The notes under the pieces were generated by a model, which was given only the letters and a program-made list of their open reading frames with translations, ran no database searches and was not told where the DNA came from. A stretch of DNA of 64,000 bases from Anianabacter salinae. GTDB taxonomy: Bacteria; Pseudomonadota; Alphaproteobacteria; Rhodobacterales; Rhodobacteraceae. This document shows, in pieces, positions 19,696 to 26,917 of this stretch. Position numbers and translations under genes: made by a program. The DNA lies in the NCBI RefSeq assembly GCF_019061145.1, contig NZ_JAHQZS010000005.1, forward strand, positions 1 through 64,000. The letters run 5' to 3'. Each line of letters starts with the position of its first letter. The stretch's first letter is position 1.

Positions 19696-21099
19696 ATGAC
19701 GGACGCAAGGAAACGCATCGTCGGCTGGATGATGTTCGACTGGGCAAGCCAGCCGTTCTACACGCTGCTGCTCACCTTCGTCTTCGGACCCTATTTCGCG
19801 GCAATCGCTACCAATGCCTTCATGTCGGGCGGCCTGGCCGAAACCGTCGCCGACGCACGGGCGCAGTCGATGTGGTCGCTTGGGCAGACCGTCACCGGTC
19901 TTTTGATCGCCTTCACCGCACCGATCCTTGGCGCTTTCGCGGACACTACGGGGCGGCGGATGCGCTACATCTACGCCTTCTCGGTGCTTTATGTTCTGGG
20001 CACGGCGGCGCTGTGGTGGACCTATCCCGACGGCTCGACCATCTGGATCGCCCTTCTGGCCTTCGGGATCGGCATGGTCGGGGCGGAGTTCGCGCTGGTG
20101 TTCGTCAACGCGCTGCTGCCGTCGCTGGGCGGAAGCGCGACGGACGACAGCGACATCGGGCGCATTTCCGGCTCGGGCTATGCGCTGGGCTATGCGGGCG
20201 GCGTGGTGTCGCTGTTCATCATGCTGCTGCTCTTTGCCGAAAGCGAGGGCGGCACGACCCTGATCGGGATCGCGCCGCTGTTCGGGTTCGACCCAGCGAT
20301 GCGCGAGGGCACGCGCTTTGTCGGGCCGTTCACCGCGATCTGGTTCATGGTCTTCATGATCCCGTTCTTCCTGTGGGTCCGCGATGACAGCCCGCCCGCC
20401 CCCGGCGGCAGTTTCAGCAAGGCCATGCAAGAGCTTGGCGCGTCGCTGCGTTCGGTCCTCCGGCGGCGTAGCCTTGCGTCCTATCTGGCGTCGTCGATGC
20501 TTTACCGGGACGCGCTGAACGCGCTTTATGGCTTCGGCGGGGTCTATGCGACGCTGGTGCTGGACTGGTCGATCACGATGGTCGGGATCTTCGGCATCAT
20601 CGGGGCGATCACGGCCGCGATCTTTACCTGGATCGGCGGACGGGCGGACGGCCGATACGGGCCGAAACCCGTGATCCTGTTCACCGTCTGGGTGCTTATC
20701 GCCGTCTGCATCGTCATCGTCGGCATGTCGCGGGCCGATTTCTTCGGTGTGCCCCTGGCCGAGGGATCGGCGCTGCCCGACATCACCTTCTACATTCTCG
20801 GCGCGGCGATCGGCGCGGCGGGCGGTGCGCTTCAGGCGGCATCCCGCACGATGATGGTGCGCCACACCGACCCCGCACGCCCGACCGAGGCATTCGGGCT
20901 GTATGCGCTGTCGGGCAAGGCGACCGCGTTCCTTGCGCCCGCGATGATCGGCATCGTGACCTATCTCAGCGAAAGCGCGCGAATTGGCCTGTCTCCGGTC
21001 ATCGTGCTGTTTATCATCGCCTTGTTTCTGCTACGCTGGGTGCATCCAAACGGCGAACGGGACGCAACATGGCACGCAAACTCGCCCTCCTTGGCCTGA
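19696..21099 (+). CDS. UMF1 (Atg22-like) family MFS transporter
   Basis: A 467-residue membrane transporter with about 12 hydrophobic helices. The N-terminal block MMFDWASQPFYTLLLTFVFG and the block APILGAFADTTGRRMRYI are characteristic of UMF1/Atg22 proteins, which in yeast export amino acids from the vacuole. A further MFS signature is GGRADGRYGPKP between helices. The bacterial substrate is unknown. AGGAAAAGG precedes the ATG at 19696. The last 31 bases overlap mepA, suggesting an operon with mepA, the esterase-like gene and possibly the YhhQ transporter. Confidence 0.9.
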   Translation: MTDARKRIVGWMMFDWASQPFYTLLLTFVFGPYFAAIATNAFMSGGLAETVADARAQSMWSLGQTVTGLLIAFTAPILGAFADTTGRRMRYIYAFSVLYVLGTAALWWTYPDGSTIWIALLAFGIGMVGAEFALVFVNALLPSLGGSATDDSDIGRISGSGYALGYAGGVVSLFIMLLLFAESEGGTTLIGIAPLFGFDPAMREGTRFVGPFTAIWFMVFMIPFFLWVRDDSPPAPGGSFSKAMQELGASLRSVLRRRSLASYLASSMLYRDALNALYGFGGVYATLVLDWSITMVGIFGIIGAITAAIFTWIGGRADGRYGPKPVILFTVWVLIAVCIVIVGMSRADFFGVPLAEGSALPDITFYILGAAIGAAGGALQAASRTMMVRHTDPARPTEAFGLYALSGKATAFLAPAMIGIVTYLSESARIGLSPVIVLFIIALFLLRWVHPNGERDATWHANSPSLA

Positions 21100-22019
21100 C
21101 CCTCGCGCTGGCCGCCTGTGGTGGCGGCAGCGCGCGCGATGTCGACATCTCGGGCGATACCCGTCCCCGTGCCGCCGCCGTGTCGCGCGCCGAAACCGAT
21201 CTGGACGCCTCTGCCATCGCCAAGCAGCTGTTCGGGCGGGTACCTCTAGCCTCGAACCAGCGGTCAGAGTCCTTTGGAGGTTACGCCAAGGGGTGCCTGG
21301 CGGGCGGCGCGCGACTGCCCGAAACGGGGCCGACCTGGCAGGCAATGCGCCTGTCGCGCAATCGCAACTGGGGCCATCCGAACCTTGTCGCCTATCTTGA
21401 GAGGCTGTCGCAAAAGGCCGCGCAGCAGCCGGGCTGGGATGGGCTTTACATCGGCGACATGTCACAGCCGCGCGGCGGGCCGATGCTGACCGGGCACGCC
21501 TCGCACCAGATCGGGCTGGATGCGGATATCTGGATGCGACCTGCGAACAACCTGGCACTGACCCGCGCCGACCGCGAGAACCTTGGCTCGATCTCGATGC
21601 AGCGGGCGAACGGCGCCTATGTGAGCGACAGCTGGACACGGCAGCACCACGAGATCCTGAAGGCCGCCGCCAGCGATCCGGCGGTCGCGCGCATCTTTGT
21701 CTTTGCGGGCGCCAAGGTGCAGATGTGCAACGACGAAAAGGGCGACCGTTCCTGGCTGGCCAAGATCCGGCCGTGGTGGGGGCATCACTATCATTTCCAT
21801 GTTCGGCTGGCCTGCCCTGCCGGTGCGCCGGGCTGTATCGATCAGGCTCCGCCGCCGCCCGGAGACGGCTGCGACGACGCGCAGCAATGGGTGAACAACA
21901 TCCTCAACCCGCCGCCGCCCGCGCCGCGCGATCCCGACGCGCCTGCACCCGCGCCCAAACGAGAAATCGTGCTCGCCGACCTGCCCGCTCAATGCACATC
22001 CGTTCTCTCGTCGCAGTAG
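21069..22019 (+). CDS. mepA: Penicillin-insensitive murein endopeptidase MepA
   Basis: A 316-residue metallopeptidase that cuts D-alanyl-meso-diaminopimelyl cross-links in peptidoglycan. The N-terminus MARKLALLGLTLALAACGGG has a lipobox with cysteine 17, so this copy is probably a lipoprotein. Family motifs are GHASHQIGLDADIW (zinc ligands His and Asp), SWTRQHHEILKAAA and WWGHHYHFHVRL (zinc His). The C-terminal tail is rich in proline and extends past the catalytic domain. Its 5' end overlaps the transporter gene, and its 3' end overlaps the next gene by 28 bases. Confidence 0.93.
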   Translation: MARKLALLGLTLALAACGGGSARDVDISGDTRPRAAAVSRAETDLDASAIAKQLFGRVPLASNQRSESFGGYAKGCLAGGARLPETGPTWQAMRLSRNRNWGHPNLVAYLERLSQKAAQQPGWDGLYIGDMSQPRGGPMLTGHASHQIGLDADIWMRPANNLALTRADRENLGSISMQRANGAYVSDSWTRQHHEILKAAASDPAVARIFVFAGAKVQMCNDEKGDRSWLAKIRPWWGHHYHFHVRLACPAGAPGCIDQAPPPPGDGCDDAQQWVNNILNPPPPAPRDPDAPAPAPKREIVLADLPAQCTSVLSSQ

Positions 22020-22879
22020 CGGCGATCTCGCTGGCCTTGGGGGGCGTCACCTCGGCCGCCGCCGAGGCGCGTTTTTCGGCGCGCTTCGAATGGTCGATGG
22101 ATGCCGAGGGCTTTGGCGGATTTTCCGGTATCGAGGTCAGTGAGGACGGCGCGCGGTTCATCGCGATCACCGATGACGGCATGATCGCGCAAGCTGCGCT
22201 GGACCGCACGCCCGATGGCCTTCTGTCCGGGGTGTCAGATGTGACCCTGACCCCGCTGCTGAACACCAAGGGCGCGCCGCTGGGCCGCTACCTGACCGAC
22301 GCGGAAGGGCTGGCGCAGAGCGCAGATGGCCGCCTGTTCATCTCCTTCGAAGGCGAGCACCGCGTGTTGTCTTACCCGGCACCCGGGACGACGGCCAAGC
22401 CTTTGCCGATTCCGGACGGCTTTGCCGCATTCCAGCGCAATTCCGCGATGGAGGCTCTGGCTTCGGGCCCGGGCGGCGCGCTTTACACGATGCCGGAACG
22501 CTCTGGCGCCTGGACGAGGCCGTTTCCGGTCTGGCGGTTCGAAGACGGCACCTGGACCCAGCCCCACCGCATACCGCGCCGGGACAAGCTGTTGCCGGTC
22601 GGTGCCGATTTCGGGCCGGATGGCCGGTTCTACTTGCTGGAGCGCGAACTGGTCGGCATCTTCGGCTTTCGCACCCGTGTGCGCAGTTTTGCGCTCGGGC
22701 CCAAGGGATTCGGCGACGAGCGCACCGAATTGACCACGCAGGTCGCGGACTTCGACAACCTGGAAGGGCTGTCGGTCTGGCAGGACGATGCCGGGCAGAT
22801 CAGGCTGACGATGATCTCGGACGACAACTTCAATGCCTTCCAGACCACCGAGATCGTAGAGTTCGTCCTGACGGAATGA
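21992..22879 (+). CDS. Esterase-like-activity-of-phytase family protein
   Basis: A 295-residue secreted protein with signal peptide MHIRSLVAVAAISLALGG...AAAEA. The remainder looks like a beta-propeller of the phytase-like esterase family (PF13449), with blocks GFGGFSGIEVSEDG, AEGLAQSADGRLFISFEGEH, GADFGPDGRFYLLER and NLEGLSVWQDD. It probably acts in the periplasm on an unknown phosphate or ester substrate. The ATG at 21992 lies inside the mepA 3' end. The upstream reading frame is open but has no coding character. Confidence 0.82.
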   Translation: MHIRSLVAVAAISLALGGVTSAAAEARFSARFEWSMDAEGFGGFSGIEVSEDGARFIAITDDGMIAQAALDRTPDGLLSGVSDVTLTPLLNTKGAPLGRYLTDAEGLAQSADGRLFISFEGEHRVLSYPAPGTTAKPLPIPDGFAAFQRNSAMEALASGPGGALYTMPERSGAWTRPFPVWRFEDGTWTQPHRIPRRDKLLPVGADFGPDGRFYLLERELVGIFGFRTRVRSFALGPKGFGDERTELTTQVADFDNLEGLSVWQDDAGQIRLTMISDDNFNAFQTTEIVEFVLTE

Positions 22880-22967
22880 CTTGATCCGCCGCCTTCGCGG
22901 GGGTAGACGGCGCCGTCCCCATAAGGGGGCCAAGTCTCCGCGACCTTGTCAAAACGGAAAACCAGAC

Positions 22968-23609
22968 ATGACCCGCATTCTTCCCGGCGTTCTCGCCATG
23001 GCCGCCATCGTCGTGGCCTCGAACATCCTCGTTCAGTTCCTGATCCTCGACGGGCTGCTGACCTGGGGCGCGTTCACCTACCCGCTCGCCTTTCTCGTCA
23101 CCGACGTGATGAACCGCGTCTATGGCCCCGGCCCGGCGCGCCGCGTGATCCTGGCCGGTTTCATCACCGGCATCGTCTGCTCGCTGATCGGCACGCAGAT
23201 CATGCTGCAAGGCGACGGGTTCAGCTATGCCGCCGTGCCGCTGCGGGTCGCCATCGCATCGGCGTCGGCGTTCCTGATCGCGCAACTTGTCGACGTGGCG
23301 GTGTTCGATCGGCTGCGCGGCGGCAAGTGGTGGACCGCGCCGCTGGCCTCGACGGTGGTCGGCTCGGCGCTCGACACCGCGATCTTCTTTACACTCGCCT
23401 TCTCGGCCAGCGTCACGCTGTTCGGCGCAGCCGCCAACGATCAGGTGTCCTGGGCGTGGGACGCCGTGCCGTTCCTCAACTTCGGACCCGCCCTGCCGCT
23501 CTGGGTGACGCTTGCGGTGGCGGACTGGCTGGTGAAACTGGCCATCGCCCTGCTCGCCCTGGTGCCGTTTCGCGTCATCGTGTCCAGACTGACCACACAG
23601 GTTGCGTAA
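22968..23609 (+). CDS. VUT/YhhQ family transporter (putative queuosine-precursor uptake)
   Basis: A 213-residue inner-membrane protein with six hydrophobic helices and the family blocks TYPLAFLVTDVMNRVYGP, AQLVDVAVFDRLRGGKWW and STVVGSALDTAIFF. YhhQ of Escherichia coli imports preQ0/preQ1, precursors of the tRNA base queuosine, so a similar role is likely here. I chose the ATG at 22968, preceded by ACGGAAAACC. The 88-base gap to the previous gene contains a small G/C hairpin (22915-22930), but I could not match it to a known preQ1 riboswitch. Confidence 0.88.
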   Translation: MTRILPGVLAMAAIVVASNILVQFLILDGLLTWGAFTYPLAFLVTDVMNRVYGPGPARRVILAGFITGIVCSLIGTQIMLQGDGFSYAAVPLRVAIASASAFLIAQLVDVAVFDRLRGGKWWTAPLASTVVGSALDTAIFFTLAFSASVTLFGAAANDQVSWAWDAVPFLNFGPALPLWVTLAVADWLVKLAIALLALVPFRVIVSRLTTQVA

Positions 23610-23615
23610 AATCTT

Positions 23616-23837
23616 TTGACAAACACCAAATATGTGCCAACCTCCAAATATCGGAAACGCAATGAAAGGAGGTGGTCCAGTGTCGAGAGTGATGTTGGAG
23701 AGAGGTGTCGGAACAGTCAGGGGGACTAACGTCTGAGGGCAGTCCCTGAGACAGACCAATCCTGATTGGGCTCCAGGTCCTAACTGGCCCATCTCCGTAT
23801 GACTCGAAGGGCCGCCGTATTTCCGGCGGCCCTTTTC
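23616..23837 (+). ncRNA. Candidate structured small RNA / arfB leader with its own terminator
   Basis: This short transcription unit lies between yhhQ and arfB. A TTGACA (23616-23621) suits a -35 box, but no good -10 is visible. Nested pairing follows. The segment GGAGGTGGTCCAG (23668-23680) pairs with CTGGCCCATCTCC (23784-23796) at 12 of 13 positions, one a G-U. TGGAG (23696-23700) pairs with CTCCA (23771-23775). TCAGGG..ACT (23717-23727) pairs with AGTCCCTGA (23741-23749). CCAAT/ATTGG (23756-23769) forms a small hairpin. A strong terminator ends the unit. The region is visibly less GC-biased than its neighbours. It could be a dual-function sRNA, or a leader controlling arfB, which starts 30 bases after the terminator T-tract. 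Confidence 0.5.
23680..23736 (+). CDS. 18-residue mini-ORF with ideal Shine-Dalgarno
   Basis: A GTG start 7 bases after GGAGG within AAAGGAGGTG (23665-23674), a near-perfect complement to the 16S rRNA end. It encodes the peptide MSRVMLERGVGTVRGTNV, ended by TGA at 23734-23736. The same frame stays open for 21 more codons (ending NPDWAPGPNWPISV) to a TGA at 23800-23802, so a longer product with one internal TGA is conceivable. The ribosome binding site is predicted to be paired with 23784-23796. I do not recognise the peptide. It may be a leader peptide or the coding part of a dual-function RNA. Confidence 0.45.
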   Translation: MSRVMLERGVGTVRGTNV

Positions 23838-23842
23838 GTTTC
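23810..23842 (+). terminator. Strong Rho-independent terminator before arfB
   Basis: GGGCCGCCG pairs with CGGCGGCCC around loop TATTTC, a 9-bp stem at about 23809-23832. It is followed by TTTTCGTTT. It separates the small RNA unit from arfB and could act as an attenuator for that gene. Confidence 0.88.
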
Positions 23843-23866
23843 CGGCGCATCGCCTATTGTCCGCAT

Positions 23867-24280
23867 ATGCTTCAGATCACCGACCGCATTACCATCGAGG
23901 ACTGGGAGCTTGTCGAACAGTTCATCCGCGCGGGCGGTCCCGGCGGGCAGAACGTCAACAAGGTGTCTTCCGCCGTGGAGCTGCGGTTCGAGGCGGAACG
24001 CTCGCCGAACCTGCCCGAGCCGGTCAAGCGGCGGCTGAAGCGGCTGGCGGGGCGGCGCTGGACGAAGGACGGCGCCATCGTCCTGCAGGTGTCCGACGAG
24101 CGCAGCCAGACCCGCAACCGCGAAATCGCCCGCGACCGCCTGGCCGAACTGATCCGCGCCGCGACGGTGGTGCCGAAGCGGCGCGTCCCGACGAAGGTGT
24201 CCCTCAACCAGAAGCGAAAGCGGGTGGAGGCGAAGAAAAAGCGCGGAGAGGTGAAGGCGCTGCGGGGGAAGGTGGACTGA
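23867..24280 (+). CDS. arfB: Alternative ribosome-rescue factor ArfB (peptidyl-tRNA hydrolase)
   Basis: A 137-residue protein of the class I release-factor-like ICT1/YaeJ family. The catalytic GGQ lies at residues 26-28 in GGPGGQNVNKVSSAVELRF, and a basic C-terminal tail (RKRVEAKKKRGEVKALRGK) enters the empty mRNA channel of stalled ribosomes. It hydrolyses peptidyl-tRNA on ribosomes stuck at mRNA ends, as a backup to tmRNA. It starts at the ATG at 23867, shortly after a strong terminator, which raises the possibility of attenuation control. It is convergent with the ATP-grasp gene, 16 bases away. Confidence 0.95.
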   Translation: MLQITDRITIEDWELVEQFIRAGGPGGQNVNKVSSAVELRFEAERSPNLPEPVKRRLKRLAGRRWTKDGAIVLQVSDERSQTRNREIARDRLAELIRAATVVPKRRVPTKVSLNQKRKRVEAKKKRGEVKALRGKVD

Positions 24281-24296
24281 GGCGCGAACGAAGGCC

Positions 24297-25451
24297 CTAC
24301 CCCTTCCGCACATACTCCCACCGCCGCCGCCATTTCGCCCGGCGCCGCGCCACCTCGCCCGCGTCGGCCTCGGCCAGTGCCTCGCGCAGAAGGCGCCCCT
24401 GGTCTCCGGCCATGGCTCCCTGCCCCTCGAACACCTGGTAGGCTTCGAGCGAGGGGTTGGTGTTGGCCTCGATGAACACCGGGCCGTTCGCACCCACCGC
24501 CACGTCCCAGCCGACCAGCGGCAGGACGTGGATCAGCCCCGCCGCGCGGCGGGTCTTGCGGATCAGCTTGTCCCAGTGCGGCACCATCGCCCCCTCGATC
24601 CGCGCGCCGGTTCCGGGGTGAACGGCGTGGCGCGGGGAATGCACGGACGGCTGCGAGAAGGCGGCGGCGATGCGGCCGGTTTCAGGGTCGACCGCCGTGA
24701 ACAGGTTGCCGCGCTGGGGCGTGTCGGCCAGCGCGTTCAGATGCGGCACCTTCCAGCCGGTGCGCAGGATGTGGCAGCGCCCCTTGTGGAACAGGGTGAT
24801 GACCCGGACGGTGGCGACGGTCGGCCCGACGATGGCGGTCAGGTCGGGGTGCTGCGGGACAAACCGCTGGAACAGATAGCCCGAATGGCGGTGCTGGCGG
24901 TCAAGCTGCTGCCAGACGCGGGCGACCGGAACGCTGCGTCCGTCGAGCAGGATCAGGCTGTCGGATGCAGGGTCAAAGGCGGTCGCGGCGATGGCGTCCT
25001 CGGACCGCTGCGCGGACGCGGGCTTGCCGAACAGGGGCATCGCGGCGGGACCCGACAGCAATTCGCGCAACTGCGCCTCGCTGCGCAGATGCGTCGTGCC
25101 GATGGGCGCGGGGCGACCGAAGACGGCGAGCAGGTCTGGCGTGTCCAGCCCGGCCCCGCGCAGCATCGCGTCGAACAACAGCTTGTCGCCCACCAGCCCG
25201 CGCCGATTGGACAGCCGGTTGATCCGCAGCGCCAGCCGCGCCGCGCCGAGCGTGCCGAGGAAATCGCGGGCCTCGGGGGTCGGGCGCGTGTCCAGACCGA
25301 AGGATAGCCACTCGGAATACGTCAGGCCGCGCCGCCAGGGCCGGGTCGCGGCATATTTCAGGCGCTGGCCACGGGCGGACGGCACGGGGTCCTCCACGTC
25401 ACCCGGTGGCGGCGGGATCGCGGGCCAGGAATGGCTGCCGGGGTCTGTCAT
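24297..25451 (-). CDS. Sugar-transfer-associated ATP-grasp protein
   Basis: A 384-residue protein with an ATP-grasp fold of the type found beside polysaccharide genes (PF14397). Visible blocks are LVGDKLLFDAMLRGAG, LFGKPASAQRS (ATP-binding lysine region), GYLFQRFVPQHPDL, TVATVRVITLFHKG, and the metal-binding end LVGWDVAVGANGPVFIEANTNPSL. It probably ligates a carboxylate to an amine or thiol using ATP. The substrate is unknown. The ATG at 25451 is 16 bases after the pncB stop, so it is likely co-transcribed with pncB, an unexpected partner. Confidence 0.8.
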   Translation of the reverse strand: MTDPGSHSWPAIPPPPGDVEDPVPSARGQRLKYAATRPWRRGLTYSEWLSFGLDTRPTPEARDFLGTLGAARLALRINRLSNRRGLVGDKLLFDAMLRGAGLDTPDLLAVFGRPAPIGTTHLRSEAQLRELLSGPAAMPLFGKPASAQRSEDAIAATAFDPASDSLILLDGRSVPVARVWQQLDRQHRHSGYLFQRFVPQHPDLTAIVGPTVATVRVITLFHKGRCHILRTGWKVPHLNALADTPQRGNLFTAVDPETGRIAAAFSQPSVHSPRHAVHPGTGARIEGAMVPHWDKLIRKTRRAAGLIHVLPLVGWDVAVGANGPVFIEANTNPSLEAYQVFEGQGAMAGDQGRLLREALAEADAGEVARRRAKWRRRWEYVRKG

Positions 25452-25467
25452 GGCTGCGGACGCGCGG

Positions 25468-26760
25468 TCAGACCAGGACCTCCATCGCGTTCTGGTGACC
25501 GACCTCGAAGACACGCTTGTAGCGCGCCACCTCGAGCCCCGGACCCATCGCCTTGTTGGGGTTGTCCGACAGCTTGACGGTGGGGCGCCCATCCGCCGCG
25601 ACCGCTTTGCAGACCAGCGAGAACGGCGCGAGGCCCTCGTTCGGCACCAGCCCGCGAAAATCGTTGGTCAGAAGCGTGCCCCAGCCGAACGACACCTTCA
25701 CCCGGCCCGAGAACTGCGCGTGCAGCTCCTCGATCTTGGCGACATCCAGCCCGTCCGAGAAGATCACCAGCTTCTGCTTGGGGTCCTCGCCACGCTCTTG
25801 CCACCAGCGGATCGCGGTTTCCGCCCCGGTCGCGGGATCGCCGCTGTCGATGCGGATGCCCGTCCAGCCGACCAGCCAGTCCGGCGCGCGCTGCAGGAAA
25901 CCTTGCGTGCCATAGGTGTCGGGCAGGATGATGCGCAGGTTGCCGTCATGCTCGTCCTGCCAATCGGACAGAACCTTGTAGGGGGCGGCGAGAAGCTCTT
26001 CGTCGGTCTGCGCCAGCGCGGAATACACCATCGGCAATTCATGCGCGTTGGTGCCGATCGCCTCGACCTCGCGGCGCATGGCGATCAGGCAGTTGGACGT
26101 GCCGACAAAGGCGTTGCCCAGCCCTTCCTCCATCGCCTGCACGCACCAGTCCTGCCACAGGAAACTGTGCCGCCGCCGGGTGCCGAAATCGGCGATCTTG
26201 AGGTTCGGAAGCGTCCGCAGGCGCCCGATCTTTTCCCACAGCTTGGTCATCGCGCGGGCATATAGCACCTGAAGCTCGAACCGGCCCATCCCGGCGAGCA
26301 CCGCGCGAGAGCGCAGCTCCATCAGGACCGCCAGCGCCGGGATTTCCCACAGCATCACCTCGGGCCATGCGCCTTCGAAGGTCAGTTCGTATTGCCCGTC
26401 GCGCACCTCGAGGTGATAGGGCGGCAGGCGCAGCGCCTCGAACCAGTCCATGAACTCGGGCGTGAACATCTGGCGCTTGCCGTAAAAGGTGTTGCCGCGC
26501 ATCCAGGTGGATTCGCCGCGCGACAGGGACAGCGACCGGATATGGTCAAGCTGTTCGCGCAACTCGCCCTCGTCCACCAGCTCGGCAAGGCGCACGTCCT
26601 TCGAGCGATTGATGAGCGAGAACGTGACGCGAGTGTCCGGCTTGTTGCGGAACACCGACTGGCACATCAGCAGCTTGTAGAAGTCGGTGTCGATCAGCGA
26701 GCGGACGATCGGGTCGATCTTCCACTTGTGGTTATAGACGCGCGTGGCGATGTCGACCAT
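25468..26760 (-). CDS. pncB: Nicotinate phosphoribosyltransferase
   Basis: A 430-residue enzyme making nicotinate mononucleotide from nicotinate and PRPP with ATP, part of the Preiss-Handler NAD salvage route. It shows the family start region [15 protein letters not shown], the GTSN block ([10 protein letters not shown]), RIDSGDP and [11 protein letters not shown], and [10 protein letters not shown]. It converts the product of nicotinamidase (PncA), encoded 2.4 kb upstream on the same strand. The two genes are separated by an inserted effector/chaperone pair on the other strand. Confidence 0.96.
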   Translation of the reverse strand: MVDIATRVYNHKWKIDPIVRSLIDTDFYKLLMCQSVFRNKPDTRVTFSLINRSKDVRLAELVDEGELREQLDHIRSLSLSRGESTWMRGNTFYGKRQMFTPEFMDWFEALRLPPYHLEVRDGQYELTFEGAWPEVMLWEIPALAVLMELRSRAVLAGMGRFELQVLYARAMTKLWEKIGRLRTLPNLKIADFGTRRRHSFLWQDWCVQAMEEGLGNAFVGTSNCLIAMRREVEAIGTNAHELPMVYSALAQTDEELLAAPYKVLSDWQDEHDGNLRIILPDTYGTQGFLQRAPDWLVGWTGIRIDSGDPATGAETAIRWWQERGEDPKQKLVIFSDGLDVAKIEELHAQFSGRVKVSFGWGTLLTNDFRGLVPNEGLAPFSLVCKAVAADGRPTVKLSDNPNKAMGPGLEVARYKRVFEVGHQNAMEVLV

Positions 26761-26917
26761 CTGCAGGTTTCCTTCGGTATCTTGCGCGATGTTAGATCAA
26801 ACCCTGTTGGGGATGCACAAGGTCGGCCGTCAAGTATTCAGGAAATGGCGCGTATTGTTCGGCACCCAATCTACCCTAAGCGTTCTCTAGCATGAAGGTG
26901 GATAGAGGGAGGGCCGC
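26761..26917. promoter_or_regulatory. Divergent promoter region of pncB and the effector-like gene
   Basis: A 157-base gap between divergently transcribed genes, visibly richer in A and T than its surroundings. It must hold the promoters of pncB (leftward) and of the effector-like operon (rightward). The sequence GAGGGAGGG at 26905-26913 is the likely ribosome binding site of the rightward gene. I see no clear operator or T3SS-type regulatory box. Confidence 0.45.

Noticed and set aside
22880-22967. Possible preQ1 riboswitch ahead of the YhhQ-type gene
   Set aside because: Only a small G/C hairpin at 22915-22930 is visible. I could not match the conserved core of preQ1-I, II or III, so no riboswitch is called.
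23616-23837. Reading the small unit as tmRNA, given its place before the rescue gene arfB
   Set aside because: No alanine-tRNA-like acceptor, TTCGA arm or tag-like AANDN..AA reading frame is visible, and alphaproteobacterial tmRNA is a two-piece RNA with different ends.
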